A stretch of 64,000 nt of DNA from Prevotella sp. S7-1-8 (lineage in GTDB: Bacteria > Bacteroidota > Bacteroidia > Bacteroidales > Bacteroidaceae): positions 1 to 64,000 of the forward strand of contig NZ_JRNC01000032.1 of assembly GCF_000758925.1 (NCBI RefSeq), written 5' to 3'. Below are positions 1-9,611 of the stretch, piece by piece. Each line of letters begins with the position of its first letter. Position 1 is the first letter of the stretch. The translations under genes were made by a program, and so were the position numbers. Below the pieces are notes generated by a model. That model made no database searches and was not told the origin of the DNA. It saw nothing but the letters and a program-made list of their open reading frames with translations.

Positions 1-195
1 TTAAAGCATGCGTTTTGCCCCTGTATGGTTTCCGCTTAGCTTTGCCACCATCCTCGTACAGTTTTTTTGCGATTGGGCCGCGCTATGTCGATAGCCAAGC
101 GCGTCTCGCTCTTTTTTCAAGGCGGTATTCTCTCTAAAAAGACAGGCGCGAGCTTGATGGCGATTGGCCTTGAGCGCCTATTTGCCAGCGATTGA
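1..195. other. window edge, no gene recognised
   Basis: The stretch downstream of the SusD gene, up to the window edge, shows no ORF with recognisable motifs. The minus strand is open in one frame and ends in a stop at the first three bases, but the translation (basic, low complexity) matches nothing I know. It could be the 3' tail of something that starts in this gap, or plain intergenic DNA. Confidence 0.4.
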
Positions 196-2109
196 TTAAT
201 AGCCCGGATTTTGCACCAAGTTGGGGTCTATCTGTATCTGGTCGATAGGAATGGCAAGCCAGTAGCACTTGGGAGCCACGATGGTAGAGCGGTTGACATA
301 CGCTCCATCGTTCATGTCGGTGAGGCGATAATAGTCTTTGGCGCTTTTGCCAGCTGTATTCCACGCTTTTTCCTTGGGCCTCAACACCTTCTCAAGTATC
401 TTCCATCGACGAATGTCATGGAAACGACGACCCTCCATAGCCAATTCGTTGGACCGCTCGTCGTGTATCACCTGCCGTAGCTTAGCCTCGTCGGTAGGTA
501 TGCCTCCGGCGTAGCTCCACGACTTTTGGAACGTGGGAAGCCCGCTGCGCGTGCGCACCTTGTTGAGATATTCCAAGCTCTTGGCGCTCAACTTATGGTT
601 ATATTCAAAATCGGCTTCCACGTAACTCAGGTACAACTCGGCCAAACGCATATAAGGGAAAACCCACTTGTTGTACGTGAACTGCTTGTTTCTGGGGTTG
701 TAAGTGTCTTTGGACGAGACCCATTTTTGGCAGTAATAGCCATTGTCGCTTTGATACTCGTTGCCCTTTATGCCATCTTCCTGTTGAGGCTCACCCCTGC
801 GACACTTCAGCATCGTCACGCCGTTGTTGACCTCAAACGGTCCACGGTCGAAACCGACAGAGGCATAGAACCTCGGCTCTCTGTACGCATTGTAGGCAGA
901 TGTCTGCTCTTTAGGAAAGAAAGGAGAGGGCACCAAGTCCGTGGGGCGAAGGTTCTTCGTGTCCGGGTCGTCTTCCCATGGCAAACCTTTTAATGTAAAG
1001 TATCGGGTCACGCAACTCCATGTGGGGAACACGTATCCCCTGAACCCATCGCGACTATACTTGTTGAAGCCTATGCGCGGCGCGAAATTCTTGATGCAAT
1101 ATTTTATTTCATCTTGGTTGGCTAAACCGAAGAGTATCTCGTCCCAGTTGTTAAAGTTACCCGTCTTTGGGCCAACGAAAGCCTCGTGATAGTTTTTGCC
1201 ACCCTGCAACATGTCGCTTGTGCTGCCACCGTACAGCTTGTAGCCATTCGCCTCGCACAGCTTGATGGCATCCTCGGCGGCGTCCATGGCCTTCTTCCAC
1301 TTCTCCCGGTCGTACGTCAGGTTCATCAACGGTTTGCCATCCGGGTTTTTGAAATCGGCGTAAAACTCCGCGTTACCATTTACCAAGGGCGACGCGGCGT
1401 ACAAAAGCAAGCGCGCCTTGAATCCGAGCGCGGTGGCCGAAGTGGCCCTATTCTTCTCGCCATTGGTACGAACAGCGGGAAGCAGCTTGGCGGCCTCGTC
1501 GTATTTCTCAGCGATAAAGTTCACGCACTCATCGTATGGCACGCGCATCTGCCCGTTTTCAGCATTCTGCGAGTACTCCTCCTTGGCCAAGAATATCGGG
1601 CCGTAATACTCCAACAACAACTGATGATAATAGCCTATGAGGAAAAGGGCCTCTCCTTTCCACATGTTTTTGTTCTCATTGGTGATGTCGGGCACCTTGT
1701 CAAGGTTGTTCAACACATTGTAACACTTGCGAATGGCGCCCCAAATGTCTTTCTTTTGGGCGTCCGTGGGGTAATGGTCAGCCGTGTTGCTCCACATCGC
1801 GAAGTAGGTGTTGGACGACGACTCGTCGCCGTTCATAAGGCTTTTGTAGTGGAACCATCGTGTCGTTCCTCGGTGGCCCACCACCATTTCGTCTGACCCC
1901 ATCAAGCCGGGGAAGCCCTTTTGTGGCTGCATGATGTCGGGTATCTCGCTATAACAGCCCACCACCATACGCTCCGCTTGGGTTTGTGTCTTGTAAATAT
2001 CGGCCTCGGTGGCGTTTCCTGTGGGCACCACATCGAGAAAGTCGCATGCCGACAGCGTTCCCGCCAAAACGGTGGCTAACGCTATTTTGATGTATGATTT
2101 GGTATTCAT
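196..2109 (-). CDS. SusD/RagB family outer-membrane nutrient-binding lipoprotein
   Basis: This is a surface lipoprotein that caps a SusC-type TonB-dependent channel and captures its glycan or peptide substrate. The 637-residue product starts with a lipoprotein signal peptide, with lipobox LSAC at residues 19-22 and the lipidated Cys at 22. The body has the TPR-rich helical layout and the C-terminal features of the SusD/RagB family, including the stretch around VRTRSGLP and ERSNELAMEGRRFHDIRRW, which is a strong family signature. It follows the SusC gene after 21 bases, so the two are surely co-transcribed. The substrate cannot be told from sequence: no glycoside hydrolase, sulfatase or regulator lies in the visible neighbourhood, and the window ends 195 bases downstream. 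Confidence 0.95.
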   Translation of the reverse strand: MNTKSYIKIALATVLAGTLSACDFLDVVPTGNATEADIYKTQTQAERMVVGCYSEIPDIMQPQKGFPGLMGSDEMVVGHRGTTRWFHYKSLMNGDESSSNTYFAMWSNTADHYPTDAQKKDIWGAIRKCYNVLNNLDKVPDITNENKNMWKGEALFLIGYYHQLLLEYYGPIFLAKEEYSQNAENGQMRVPYDECVNFIAEKYDEAAKLLPAVRTNGEKNRATSATALGFKARLLLYAASPLVNGNAEFYADFKNPDGKPLMNLTYDREKWKKAMDAAEDAIKLCEANGYKLYGGSTSDMLQGGKNYHEAFVGPKTGNFNNWDEILFGLANQDEIKYCIKNFAPRIGFNKYSRDGFRGYVFPTWSCVTRYFTLKGLPWEDDPDTKNLRPTDLVPSPFFPKEQTSAYNAYREPRFYASVGFDRGPFEVNNGVTMLKCRRGEPQQEDGIKGNEYQSDNGYYCQKWVSSKDTYNPRNKQFTYNKWVFPYMRLAELYLSYVEADFEYNHKLSAKSLEYLNKVRTRSGLPTFQKSWSYAGGIPTDEAKLRQVIHDERSNELAMEGRRFHDIRRWKILEKVLRPKEKAWNTAGKSAKDYYRLTDMNDGAYVNRSTIVAPKCYWLAIPIDQIQIDPNLVQNPGY

Positions 2110-2130
2110 CGTTATGTATTTTTGTCGCTA

Positions 2131-5100
2131 TTAATAATGAAACTGTACGCCAACCTTGACGGTTCGCTGCAATGGGTAACTCAAACCGTTACCGCTTCCC
2201 ATCTCGGGATCCCACGTCTTGAACTTCGAGAAGGTGAGAAGGTTGGTCCCCGCCACATAAACGCGCATCCACTTGGTAGGCGTGAAGCCCACCTCCATGG
2301 TCTTGAGGCGTAAGTAGCTGCCGTCTCGCAGGTAGAAAGTGCTTGGCACCACGTTGTTGTTCACAAACGATTGGGACAGGCGCGGATAGGCCGCGTTGGC
2401 GTTGTTGTTGGCCTCTGACCAGTGGTTTTTCACGATATACTGGGCTATACCCAGTCCGTCGCCCTCCTTGTCAACGAAGGGATGGATGTCTCTCATCATC
2501 AGGCTCACGCGCGCCGCTCCTTGAAACATCATCGACACGTCCCACTTCTTGTAAGTGACGGTGGCGCCAAAACCATAGATTATCTCCGGCAACTCAGGGT
2601 ATCCGATGGTAGTCACGTCGTTTTGGTCTATCTTGTTGTCATTGTTGAGGTCCTTGTATTTGATGTCGCCCACGGTATACGCGCTAAGCTCTTGCTTGGG
2701 CGCTTGGTCTATTTCCTCTTGCGAGGTGAACAAGCCCTCGGCCACAAAGCCGCGTATACTGTTGATAGGGTGACCCAAACGGGAGTAGTAAGAAGACACG
2801 TTTTGCGGCTCGTCCACGTCGGTCATCTCATTGTGGGCGTATGTCAGGCTACCGTTTGCCTTGACGGTGAAATCCCTGTTGAACACTTTGGTGTAGGCCA
2901 GGCTCATGTCAAAACCCTCGTTTTGCACCGCTCCGATATTGGCCCAAGGTTTGTTCTTGCCGAAGCCCAACATGGAAATCACAGCGTTTCTCTGCATGAA
3001 GATACCCGTGCGCGACTCGTTGAAATAGTCAAATGTGATGTCCAAGCAGCCCATCAGGCTCATATCCACGCCCACATTGAGCTTCTTCGATTTCTCCCAT
3101 GTGGCCAACGTGTTGCCATAAGTGGTGATATTGGGCACTTTGATGTTATCATAGTTGTTGCCTATCCACCAACCACCATTGGACAACATGTCCACCGTGG
3201 TGATGTATGGGAAACGGTTTTGCAGAGCGTCGTTTCCCACAAGGCCATACGAGCCGCGTATCTTCAAGTTGTGTACATAGGCTTTGACAGGTTTGAAGAA
3301 CGCCTCGTTGGAGATGGTCCAGCCCGCGGCGACGGCCGGGAAGAACCCAAAGCGCTGGCCACTCATAAAGTTTTCCGAGCCGTTGTAGCCGAACGTGGCC
3401 TCCAACAGGTAGCGATGGCCATAGTTATAAGCCAACCTGCCGGCCAAGCCCTGCTCTCGATAAGGCAGCAAATCGTATTCTCCACCGCCATTCTTGACCT
3501 TTTTGGTCTCTTTCATATGGTACACCAAAGTGGCGTTCACGTCGTGCTTGCCAAACATTCTTTGATAGTCCACCTTGCCTTGCATAGACCATACGGTCGT
3601 GGTGGGGTCTCTGCCAGAGTTGGATTGCAGGTAAGGTTGCCCGGGTTCTCCAATGGAGGTGGTGTCGAAATGGTATTGTCCGTTCTCGTCCACGGTGTAA
3701 TCATCAGCCACTTTGTAATAAAAGGGCACGTTCCAATGGTCAAGCCAGTTGAAACTGTAATTGTAGAATGATACCAAACCGCTCGCCTTGAGTCCGGGAG
3801 TGACAAAGTCCAAGTCTTGGTCTATATTGAACGCTGTCGTGGAATACACGTAGTTGCGGTCAGTATAGCCAGAACTCAGCCGGGCGTATGGGTTGGTTTG
3901 CAAGCCACCTACGCCTTGGCGAGCGTTCAGTCCGTATCGCACGAACATGTCGCCATTCTGCGCGGGAAGCACAGGTGGAAAGCTAACAGGCGACACGGTC
4001 ATGGTGTAATAGAACAATCGATTGACCGGTTCTTTCGGCGCGTGATAGTAGAACAGTTGCGTGTTCATGTTCAGGCCAATCTTTGTGGTGCGCGTAAGAC
4101 GGGCCGTGACGTTGCTTTGGAACAAGTACTTGCGGCTTCGCATGCTCACATCCAACGCTTGCGCCTCTTTGGGTTGGCGTATGATACCGTTCTCGTAGAA
4201 GATGCCCGCATTGAGAAAATAGGTCAATATCTTGCTACCACCCCTGACATTGAGGTTCAAGTTCTGGTTCATGGTCATCTTTTTGAACAACATACCATAC
4301 CAGTCGTTGTTCGGGAACAGGTATGGATTGGCTCCCTCGCGAGTCTTGGCAATGCGCTCCTCGCTATAATAAGGAGTGTAAGCGTTGCCCACAGCCTTAG
4401 CCTCGTTGTAGGCAGCTTCGTTGAACATTTCCATGTAAGTGGGTCCGTCGGCCATGGACTGTATCATCGTTGGAGAGGAAAAAGTGTTGTCCAAACGCAC
4501 CTTCACTTGCATTTTCTCGGACAGCTCGCCCTGTTTGGTGTTCACGATAATAACACCATTGGCGCCACGCGAGCCATATAAAGATGTGGCGGTGGCATCC
4601 TTGAGCACCGAGAAAGACTCGATTGACTCTGGCGGGATATTGTTGAGCATGGTGGGACTAATCTCAACACCATCGAGAATGATAAGCGGAGCCTTGTTCG
4701 CGCCAAAGGTGGAGATACCCCTTATATAGAACTCGGCGTGATCATAACCGGGCTCTCCACTTGCTTGTCGGGCTATGATGCCGGGCACGTTGCCCGCGAA
4801 CGAGGTGGTAAGGCTGCTTGAAGTCATCTTCAAGTCGTCTGGATTAACAGCTTGCACAGCCCCGACCAACGATTCTTTCTTCTGTTTGCCAAAACCGACA
4901 ACCACCACTTCTTTCAGGTCTTTGTGCGCGGGAATCATCGATATGGACACAAAGGTGCGACCTTTGAGCCTAATCTCTTTGTCTTGGTAGTCTATGTAGG
5001 CCACGTCCAAGACAGCGTTGGGCGAGGCTTTGATGACAAACGTTCCCTCTGCGTTGGTGATGGCAGCGTTGGCAGAGCCATGTTCCCTTACCGTGGCGCC

Positions 5101-5304
5101 AATGATGGGCTCGCCATTCTCATCGCCAATAAATCCCTTAATGTCTCTTTTGTTGTCTTGTGCGGTTTGGGTAACTTGTCGCACGCTTGTGACTCCCGAC
5201 GAAATATCGCCCAAAGCCTTGGCCTCAGTTGCCGTTAGATTTGCTGCTAACAAAGCTAATGACATCACGAATAGCCTTGGTCCGTGACCATGGTTGCTTT
5301 TCAT
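2131..5304 (-). CDS. SusC/RagA family TonB-linked outer-membrane transporter
   Basis: This is a TonB-dependent outer-membrane channel that imports a large nutrient together with the downstream SusD lipoprotein. I place the start at the ATG at 5304 (MKSNHG...), giving 1057 residues. The longer reading frame upstream has no signal peptide, while this start gives one. Order: signal peptide; carboxypeptidase-regulatory-like domain (KRDIKGFIGDENGEPIIGAT); the short hydrophobic TonB-box-like segment LKEVVVVGFG; plug domain with FYIRGISTFG; then a long C-terminal beta barrel ending in an aromatic residue (VQFHY). Length is normal for SusC. A TAnnTTTG promoter element lies about 110 bases upstream on the minus strand. 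There is no anti-sigma or hybrid two-component regulator next to it. Confidence 0.95.
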   Translation of the reverse strand: MKSNHGHGPRLFVMSLALLAANLTATEAKALGDISSGVTSVRQVTQTAQDNKRDIKGFIGDENGEPIIGATVREHGSANAAITNAEGTFVIKASPNAVLDVAYIDYQDKEIRLKGRTFVSISMIPAHKDLKEVVVVGFGKQKKESLVGAVQAVNPDDLKMTSSSLTTSFAGNVPGIIARQASGEPGYDHAEFYIRGISTFGANKAPLIILDGVEISPTMLNNIPPESIESFSVLKDATATSLYGSRGANGVIIVNTKQGELSEKMQVKVRLDNTFSSPTMIQSMADGPTYMEMFNEAAYNEAKAVGNAYTPYYSEERIAKTREGANPYLFPNNDWYGMLFKKMTMNQNLNLNVRGGSKILTYFLNAGIFYENGIIRQPKEAQALDVSMRSRKYLFQSNVTARLTRTTKIGLNMNTQLFYYHAPKEPVNRLFYYTMTVSPVSFPPVLPAQNGDMFVRYGLNARQGVGGLQTNPYARLSSGYTDRNYVYSTTAFNIDQDLDFVTPGLKASGLVSFYNYSFNWLDHWNVPFYYKVADDYTVDENGQYHFDTTSIGEPGQPYLQSNSGRDPTTTVWSMQGKVDYQRMFGKHDVNATLVYHMKETKKVKNGGGEYDLLPYREQGLAGRLAYNYGHRYLLEATFGYNGSENFMSGQRFGFFPAVAAGWTISNEAFFKPVKAYVHNLKIRGSYGLVGNDALQNRFPYITTVDMLSNGGWWIGNNYDNIKVPNITTYGNTLATWEKSKKLNVGVDMSLMGCLDITFDYFNESRTGIFMQRNAVISMLGFGKNKPWANIGAVQNEGFDMSLAYTKVFNRDFTVKANGSLTYAHNEMTDVDEPQNVSSYYSRLGHPINSIRGFVAEGLFTSQEEIDQAPKQELSAYTVGDIKYKDLNNDNKIDQNDVTTIGYPELPEIIYGFGATVTYKKWDVSMMFQGAARVSLMMRDIHPFVDKEGDGLGIAQYIVKNHWSEANNNANAAYPRLSQSFVNNNVVPSTFYLRDGSYLRLKTMEVGFTPTKWMRVYVAGTNLLTFSKFKTWDPEMGSGNGLSYPLQRTVKVGVQFHY

Positions 5305-5413
5305 TTGCTTGTGAATTAAAGGTTTATAAATTAGAATGTTTAATGTTTCTATCCGTGTGAACGTATGACTACATGTTCTTTTAACACATAAAGCCGTTAG
5401 GTAAACACATTGG

Positions 5414-5421
5414 CAAATGTA
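5414..5421 (-). promoter_or_regulatory. predicted promoter -7 element of the SusC/SusD operon
   Basis: The minus strand reads TACATTTG, an exact match to the Bacteroidetes -7 consensus TAnnTTTG. It lies about 110 bases before the SusC start. I found no clear TTTG -33 element at the usual 19-21 base spacing, so this is a moderate call. The implied 5' leader is about 100 bases. Confidence 0.45.
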
Positions 5422-5468
5422 CCCTGATAACCCGAGGAACGCTGCAACTATTCGTTCAAAAGATAGAA

Positions 5469-5502
5469 AAATTGAGCCAAACGCATGCGTTTGGCTCAAT
5501 TT
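5469..5502 (-). terminator. 34-base perfect palindrome, terminator after the flippase gene
   Basis: The two 17-base arms (AAATTGAGCCAAACGCA and its exact reverse complement) meet without any spacer. On the minus strand the hairpin is followed by a T-rich run, and it sits about 30 bases past the flippase stop codon. It therefore looks like a rho-independent terminator separating the flippase gene from the SusC promoter. Confidence 0.8.
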
Positions 5503-5531
5503 GGCGTATTTGGAACTGTTTTGTTATAATA

Positions 5532-7046
5532 TCAAGCAGTCTTGCCCGGACCTTGATGGCGCGCGAACAGTTTGCCGACAACCGGCAAGGAGGAGAGCGA
5601 CAAGTCTTTCTTGACAAGATAAAAAAGAAAGACTAACACCAATATCGTGTTCGTGACGATGGCCCACAAGACTGGCAAATGATTATTGGCGAGCGTCATG
5701 CATACGGTAAGCACGACGGCAAGGGCCACGTAGGCGAATATATCCTTGAGCGGATAGCTGATGGGATAGTACCGCTGGCCTACCAAATAGCTCAGCGTCA
5801 TGGCCGTGCCGTAGCCGGCAAAACCACCCCACGCGCATGCCATATAGCTGTATTGGGGCACAAAAATGACGTTGACAGCTATGAGAACCAAGCAGCCAGC
5901 GCCGCTGAAATAAGCCCCCCAGATGGTTTTGTCAATGAGCTTGTACCAAAACGAAAGGTTGAAATACACACCCATCATAATCTCGGCGGCCATCACAATC
6001 GGCACCACGCGCAATCCGGACCAATAGTCATGGTTGGGTATGATGTATCTAAGGACATCCATATAACCCATTACCAAGAGGAAGGCCAAAAGCGTAAAAA
6101 TAACAAAATACTTCATGGCCTTGGCGTAAGTGTCACGGTTATCCTTGGCCTTGGCCTTGCCAAAGACGAAAGGCTCGTAGGCGTAACGGAAGGCTTGGGT
6201 TATCATGGCCATGATCATGGCAATCTTGACGGTGGCTCCATACACACTCAACTCTGCCTTGGCATCTGCCCCACGATAGAGGAAAGGAAACACAATCTTG
6301 TCGAAAGTCTGGTTCAAAATGCCGGCAATGCCAAGAATGAGCAGCGGCCAAGCATAGCGAAGCATTCGCTTGAGCAACCCCCAGTCTAAACGATAACGGA
6401 AAGTGAACAGCTCCTTCCAAAACATGAGAGTGACCAATGCGGTGCAAACCAAATTGATATAGAACACCATGCCCACGTCCAAGGTGAAACGCTCATCGTA
6501 CAATCCGAATGGATTGACGCGTAAGGCAGGCAGCAAAAACAGGTATGTGATATTGAGAAGGACATTCAAAAGAACGTTAGCCAACTGGATAACGGCGAAC
6601 TTTACCGGGCGTTTGTTGTATCGCAGAAAGGCGAATGGGATACATTTGAACGCGTCTATCGCCACGCATATAAACATCACCGCCACCCAATCGGGGTGTG
6701 ATGGATAGCCCATGAATGTAGCGATGGGACCAAGAAAAATCAACACCAAGGATATGAAGAGCAGCGAAGTGAAGCCCACCGCTATGAGCGAGGTGGTGTA
6801 GACGACGCGCGGATTCTCCTCTGTCTTGTTGGCAAACCTGAAAAATGACGTTTCCATGCCATAGGTAAGGATGACCAACAACAACGCCGTGTAAGCGTAA
6901 ACGTTGGTCACTACGCCGTATTGTCCACCCGACGCGGCCCACGCGGCGGTCTGGATGGGCACCAAAAGATAGTTCACAAACCGGCCGGCTATGCTGCTGA
7001 TACCATAGATGGCGGTGTCTTTTACGAGTGATTTCAAGTTTGCCAT
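5532..7046 (-). CDS. Wzx/MATE-like polysaccharide flippase
   Basis: This is an integral inner-membrane protein of the polysaccharide biosynthesis (oligosaccharide flippase) family, expected to move a lipid-linked saccharide across the membrane. I start it at the ATG at 7046 (MANLKSLVKDTAIYG), giving 504 residues. The upstream frame overlaps the gap and looks non-coding. The N-terminus carries the family's usual opening (SLVKDTAIYGISSIAGRFVNY) and the rest is a ladder of about 12-14 hydrophobic segments ending in a basic tail. It follows the SpmA-SpmB gene after 38 bases on the same strand. No glycosyltransferases sit next to it, so its saccharide is unknown; stand-alone copies of this type are common in Bacteroidetes. 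Confidence 0.88.
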   Translation of the reverse strand: MANLKSLVKDTAIYGISSIAGRFVNYLLVPIQTAAWAASGGQYGVVTNVYAYTALLLVILTYGMETSFFRFANKTEENPRVVYTTSLIAVGFTSLLFISLVLIFLGPIATFMGYPSHPDWVAVMFICVAIDAFKCIPFAFLRYNKRPVKFAVIQLANVLLNVLLNITYLFLLPALRVNPFGLYDERFTLDVGMVFYINLVCTALVTLMFWKELFTFRYRLDWGLLKRMLRYAWPLLILGIAGILNQTFDKIVFPFLYRGADAKAELSVYGATVKIAMIMAMITQAFRYAYEPFVFGKAKAKDNRDTYAKAMKYFVIFTLLAFLLVMGYMDVLRYIIPNHDYWSGLRVVPIVMAAEIMMGVYFNLSFWYKLIDKTIWGAYFSGAGCLVLIAVNVIFVPQYSYMACAWGGFAGYGTAMTLSYLVGQRYYPISYPLKDIFAYVALAVVLTVCMTLANNHLPVLWAIVTNTILVLVFLFYLVKKDLSLSSLPVVGKLFARHQGPGKTA

Positions 7047-7084
7047 AATGCTGAAACAATTGCTACAAGTCCACGAGCGGACAC

Positions 7085-8314
7085 TTATTCGAAGAATATA
7101 TAGGCGACGCCAATGGCCGCCAAGACACCGACAAGGTCGGCAAGCAGGCCACAAGCCACCGCATGGCGGGTGTATTTAACACTCACGCTGCCAAAATAGA
7201 CGGCGAGAATATAGAACGTGGTGTCGGTGCTACCTTGGAATATGCAGCTCAACCGCCCCACAAAACTATCAGGACCATAGTTTTTCATGGCCTCGAGCAT
7301 GAGCCCCCGGGCCCCGCTTCCGGACAGAGGTTTCATCAGTGCGGTGGGCAACGCGCCCACGAAATCCGCGTCAAGGCCACAACCTCGCACCACCTGCGCT
7401 ATGCCATCAATGAGCATATTCATAGCTCCCGAGGCCCGAAACACGCCCACGGCCACCAATATGGCAACAAGATAGGGAATGATCCGGACAGCTGTGGAGA
7501 AACCCTCTTTAGCCCCTTCGATAAAAGCCTCGTACACATTCACCTTTTTAAAAAGACCGGCGAGAATGAAAACAATGATAATCCCGAACAAGATGAGATT
7601 GCCGGCCACGCCCGTTACAGTGTCCATGGTGTCTTTATCCATCCGCGAGAAGCCCCAAATCACCAGCCCGACAAACGTCACCAACCCACCCATCGTGGCC
7701 AAAAGCGCGGGTTGGAAAATATTGATGCGCTGCCAAGCAGCCGTTATCACGATACCCGCGAGGGTGGCCACGGTGGTGGCCAAGAGTATGGGTATGAAGA
7801 CATCGGTAGGCGTCTCCGCGCCGTACGAGGCGCGAAAAGCAAGAATGGTGGTTGGAATGATGGTCAGCCCGGAGGTGTTGAGCACCAAAAACATTATCAT
7901 TGGGTTGGTCGCCGTGTCTTTCTTGGGGTTCAATTCCTGCATTTGTTGCATGGCCTTCAGCCCCGTTGGAGTAGCGGCGTTGTCAAGCCCAAGCATGTTG
8001 GAGGCTATGTTCATGAAGATTGATCCCATGGCCGGATGGTTTCGCGGAATGTCCGGAAAGAGCTTCGTGAACACCGGGCTGAGTGCCTTGGCGAGCGCGC
8101 TCACCACGCCGGCGCGCTCGCCTATCTTCATAATCCCAAGCCACAGGGCGAGCACCCCGGTAAGGCCGAGCGAAATCTCGAACGCAGTTTTGGACGTGTC
8201 AAACGTGGAGCCCACTATCTTCTGGAAAACAGTGGCGTCGCCCATGCAGAGCTGAAAGGCTCCGAAGACAAAGGCCACAAGGAAAAAACCTATCCAAATA
8301 TAATTCAGTACCAT
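7085..8314 (-). CDS. fused SpmA-SpmB nucleoside-recognition membrane protein
   Basis: This is a polytopic inner-membrane protein made of two nucleoside-recognition (Gate) domains joined end to end, equivalent to the separate spore maturation proteins SpmA and SpmB of Firmicutes. The start is the ATG at 8314 (MVLNYIWIGFF), giving 409 residues. The first half has the SpmA-type segment around MNIASNMLGLDNAATPTGLKAM. The second half has the SpmB-type segment around GALPTALMKPLSGSGARG and the stretch after it. The organism group does not sporulate, so the name is historical; transport across the membrane is assumed, with unknown substrate. It lies just upstream of the flippase gene and is probably co-transcribed with it. 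Confidence 0.88.
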   Translation of the reverse strand: MVLNYIWIGFFLVAFVFGAFQLCMGDATVFQKIVGSTFDTSKTAFEISLGLTGVLALWLGIMKIGERAGVVSALAKALSPVFTKLFPDIPRNHPAMGSIFMNIASNMLGLDNAATPTGLKAMQQMQELNPKKDTATNPMIMFLVLNTSGLTIIPTTILAFRASYGAETPTDVFIPILLATTVATLAGIVITAAWQRINIFQPALLATMGGLVTFVGLVIWGFSRMDKDTMDTVTGVAGNLILFGIIIVFILAGLFKKVNVYEAFIEGAKEGFSTAVRIIPYLVAILVAVGVFRASGAMNMLIDGIAQVVRGCGLDADFVGALPTALMKPLSGSGARGLMLEAMKNYGPDSFVGRLSCIFQGSTDTTFYILAVYFGSVSVKYTRHAVACGLLADLVGVLAAIGVAYIFFE

Positions 8315-8578
8315 ACGTAGTGGCAAAGTTACCACTATTTATATTTTACAGCAAAAAAATCGTTTCGAAAACCCACAAAACTTTGAAAAGAATATCGGCG
8401 AGCAACGCTTTTAAGCCGCTTTCACCCCTCTCGCGCCGCGTTTCGTCGTCTCGTCCTCACGCCATTGGCACACAACAAGAAACACACGACATTTTGACAT
8501 GACATAAAAACAAGCGAGGGACAGCCTCGTAGCCACCCCTCGCCGACAGTATCGCCGTTCATACGGCGTATCGATGTA
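8315..8578. other. intergenic region with a terminator
   Basis: These 264 bases carry no convincing gene. The left part is AT-rich upstream sequence of the SpmA-SpmB gene; no exact TAnnTTTG element was found on the minus strand. The right part holds the hairpin listed separately. Confidence 0.5.
8514..8543 (-). terminator. terminator after the calycin-like gene
   Basis: Arms GCGAGGG and CCCTCGC enclose a 16-base loop. On the minus strand the hairpin is followed by TTGTTTTT, about 35 bases beyond the stop codon of the calycin-like gene. Confidence 0.65.
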
Positions 8579-9217
8579 TCAAAACACCACTTTCTTGCCA
8601 TTCACGATATACACGCCTTTGCCTATCTTGCTCACGCGACGCCCCTGCAAATCGAACACCTCTGGTGTTTTCTTGTATGCGTTCACATGGTCGATACCCG
8701 TGGGCCTTGATTTCTTTTTTCCCTTGAATACATATTGTATATGTGAGTCATCCTTAAAAGACAAGAAAAAACTAAGTTCCAAATTGCCTTCCTTATCCAC
8801 CCAACTCTCTTTCTCGTCAACACTGCCCGAGAGCCATACCGTGTGCTGTTTGTCCTTGGTAGCCACCTCGTCATAAAGATTGTCGTATGCCTCTACATGC
8901 CATTTGTTGTTATTAGGCAACAGGTAGCAACCCTTGAAAGGAACTGACGCGAACTCATATTGACCGATTGTAACGTCTTTTAAGGTTAAAACCGTGAACT
9001 GACGCTCGCCCTTGCTTATCTCTATGACCATTTGTTTCTTGCCATTTGGAGTCTTGGTATCGGTCATGCGGTCGTACAACTCCATGGTGGCCTCACCCTC
9101 ATAAGTGCCCCAAACATCTGGCACAACCTCAGGTTTGGCTTCTTGGGCCATCGTCATATTCACCTGCGCACATAGCACAATCAATAACATGGGAATTTTG
9201 TGAAAGATTCTCATCAT
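8579..9217 (-). CDS. secreted calycin-like (lipocalin fold) protein
   Basis: This is a predicted exported protein of 212 residues. A signal peptide (MRIFHKIPMLLIVLCAQVNMTMAQ) follows a start at 9217 or the adjacent in-frame ATG at 9214. The mature part begins with a strand-rich segment (WGTYEGEATMELY) typical of the calycin-like domain proteins that are numerous in Prevotella and Bacteroides. The last 27 residues (starting EVFDLQGRRVSKIGKG and ending in NGKKVVF) form a tail found on many Prevotella secreted proteins and resembling a secretion or sorting signal. Ligand and role are unknown. It is a single-gene unit with its own promoter-like element and terminator. Confidence 0.75.
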   Translation of the reverse strand: MMRIFHKIPMLLIVLCAQVNMTMAQEAKPEVVPDVWGTYEGEATMELYDRMTDTKTPNGKKQMVIEISKGERQFTVLTLKDVTIGQYEFASVPFKGCYLLPNNNKWHVEAYDNLYDEVATKDKQHTVWLSGSVDEKESWVDKEGNLELSFFLSFKDDSHIQYVFKGKKKSRPTGIDHVNAYKKTPEVFDLQGRRVSKIGKGVYIVNGKKVVF

Positions 9218-9321
9218 TGTTTTTTTTCTTTTTATTTTTAATTGATTATTTAATGAAGTGACCACAACAATTCACATATCACATTGCGAGCCGTTTGCGA
9301 CCACAAAAAAAAATTGTGGCG

Positions 9322-9329
9322 CAAAGATA
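9322..9329 (-). promoter_or_regulatory. predicted promoter of the calycin-like gene
   Basis: The minus strand reads TATCTTTG (consensus TAnnTTTG) about 105 bases before the start codon. A small hairpin (CCACAA/TTGTGG, 9301-9319) with a poly-A loop falls in the predicted 5' leader. No matching -33 TTTG was seen. Confidence 0.45.
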
Positions 9330-9611
9330 TGAAAATAATAATAAAAAATAGCGATTCCACTTGCAAAAAAATCATAAATATGCCATTTATAACCAAACTT
9401 GCCATGTCCCAAAGCACACCGGGAAGAGCTTTCTCGGTCTGAAAAACGTAGCGTCAAGACGTGTATGCCAGCGTCAAGACGTTTCTTCCGCTATCATTTT
9501 AACTCGTCTTGCAAATGAGGTCCAAGACAAAAAGAACGTCGCAAAAACCTAATAAACATAAAAAAAACTGCAAAAATATGCGATTGGCACTCATCCGTCA
9601 CTTTATTATCG

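Noticed and set aside
1424-1896. long opposite-strand frames over the SusD, SusC, parE and other genes
   Set aside because: These open frames exist because of codon bias on the coding strand; they carry no motifs and overlap well-supported genes.
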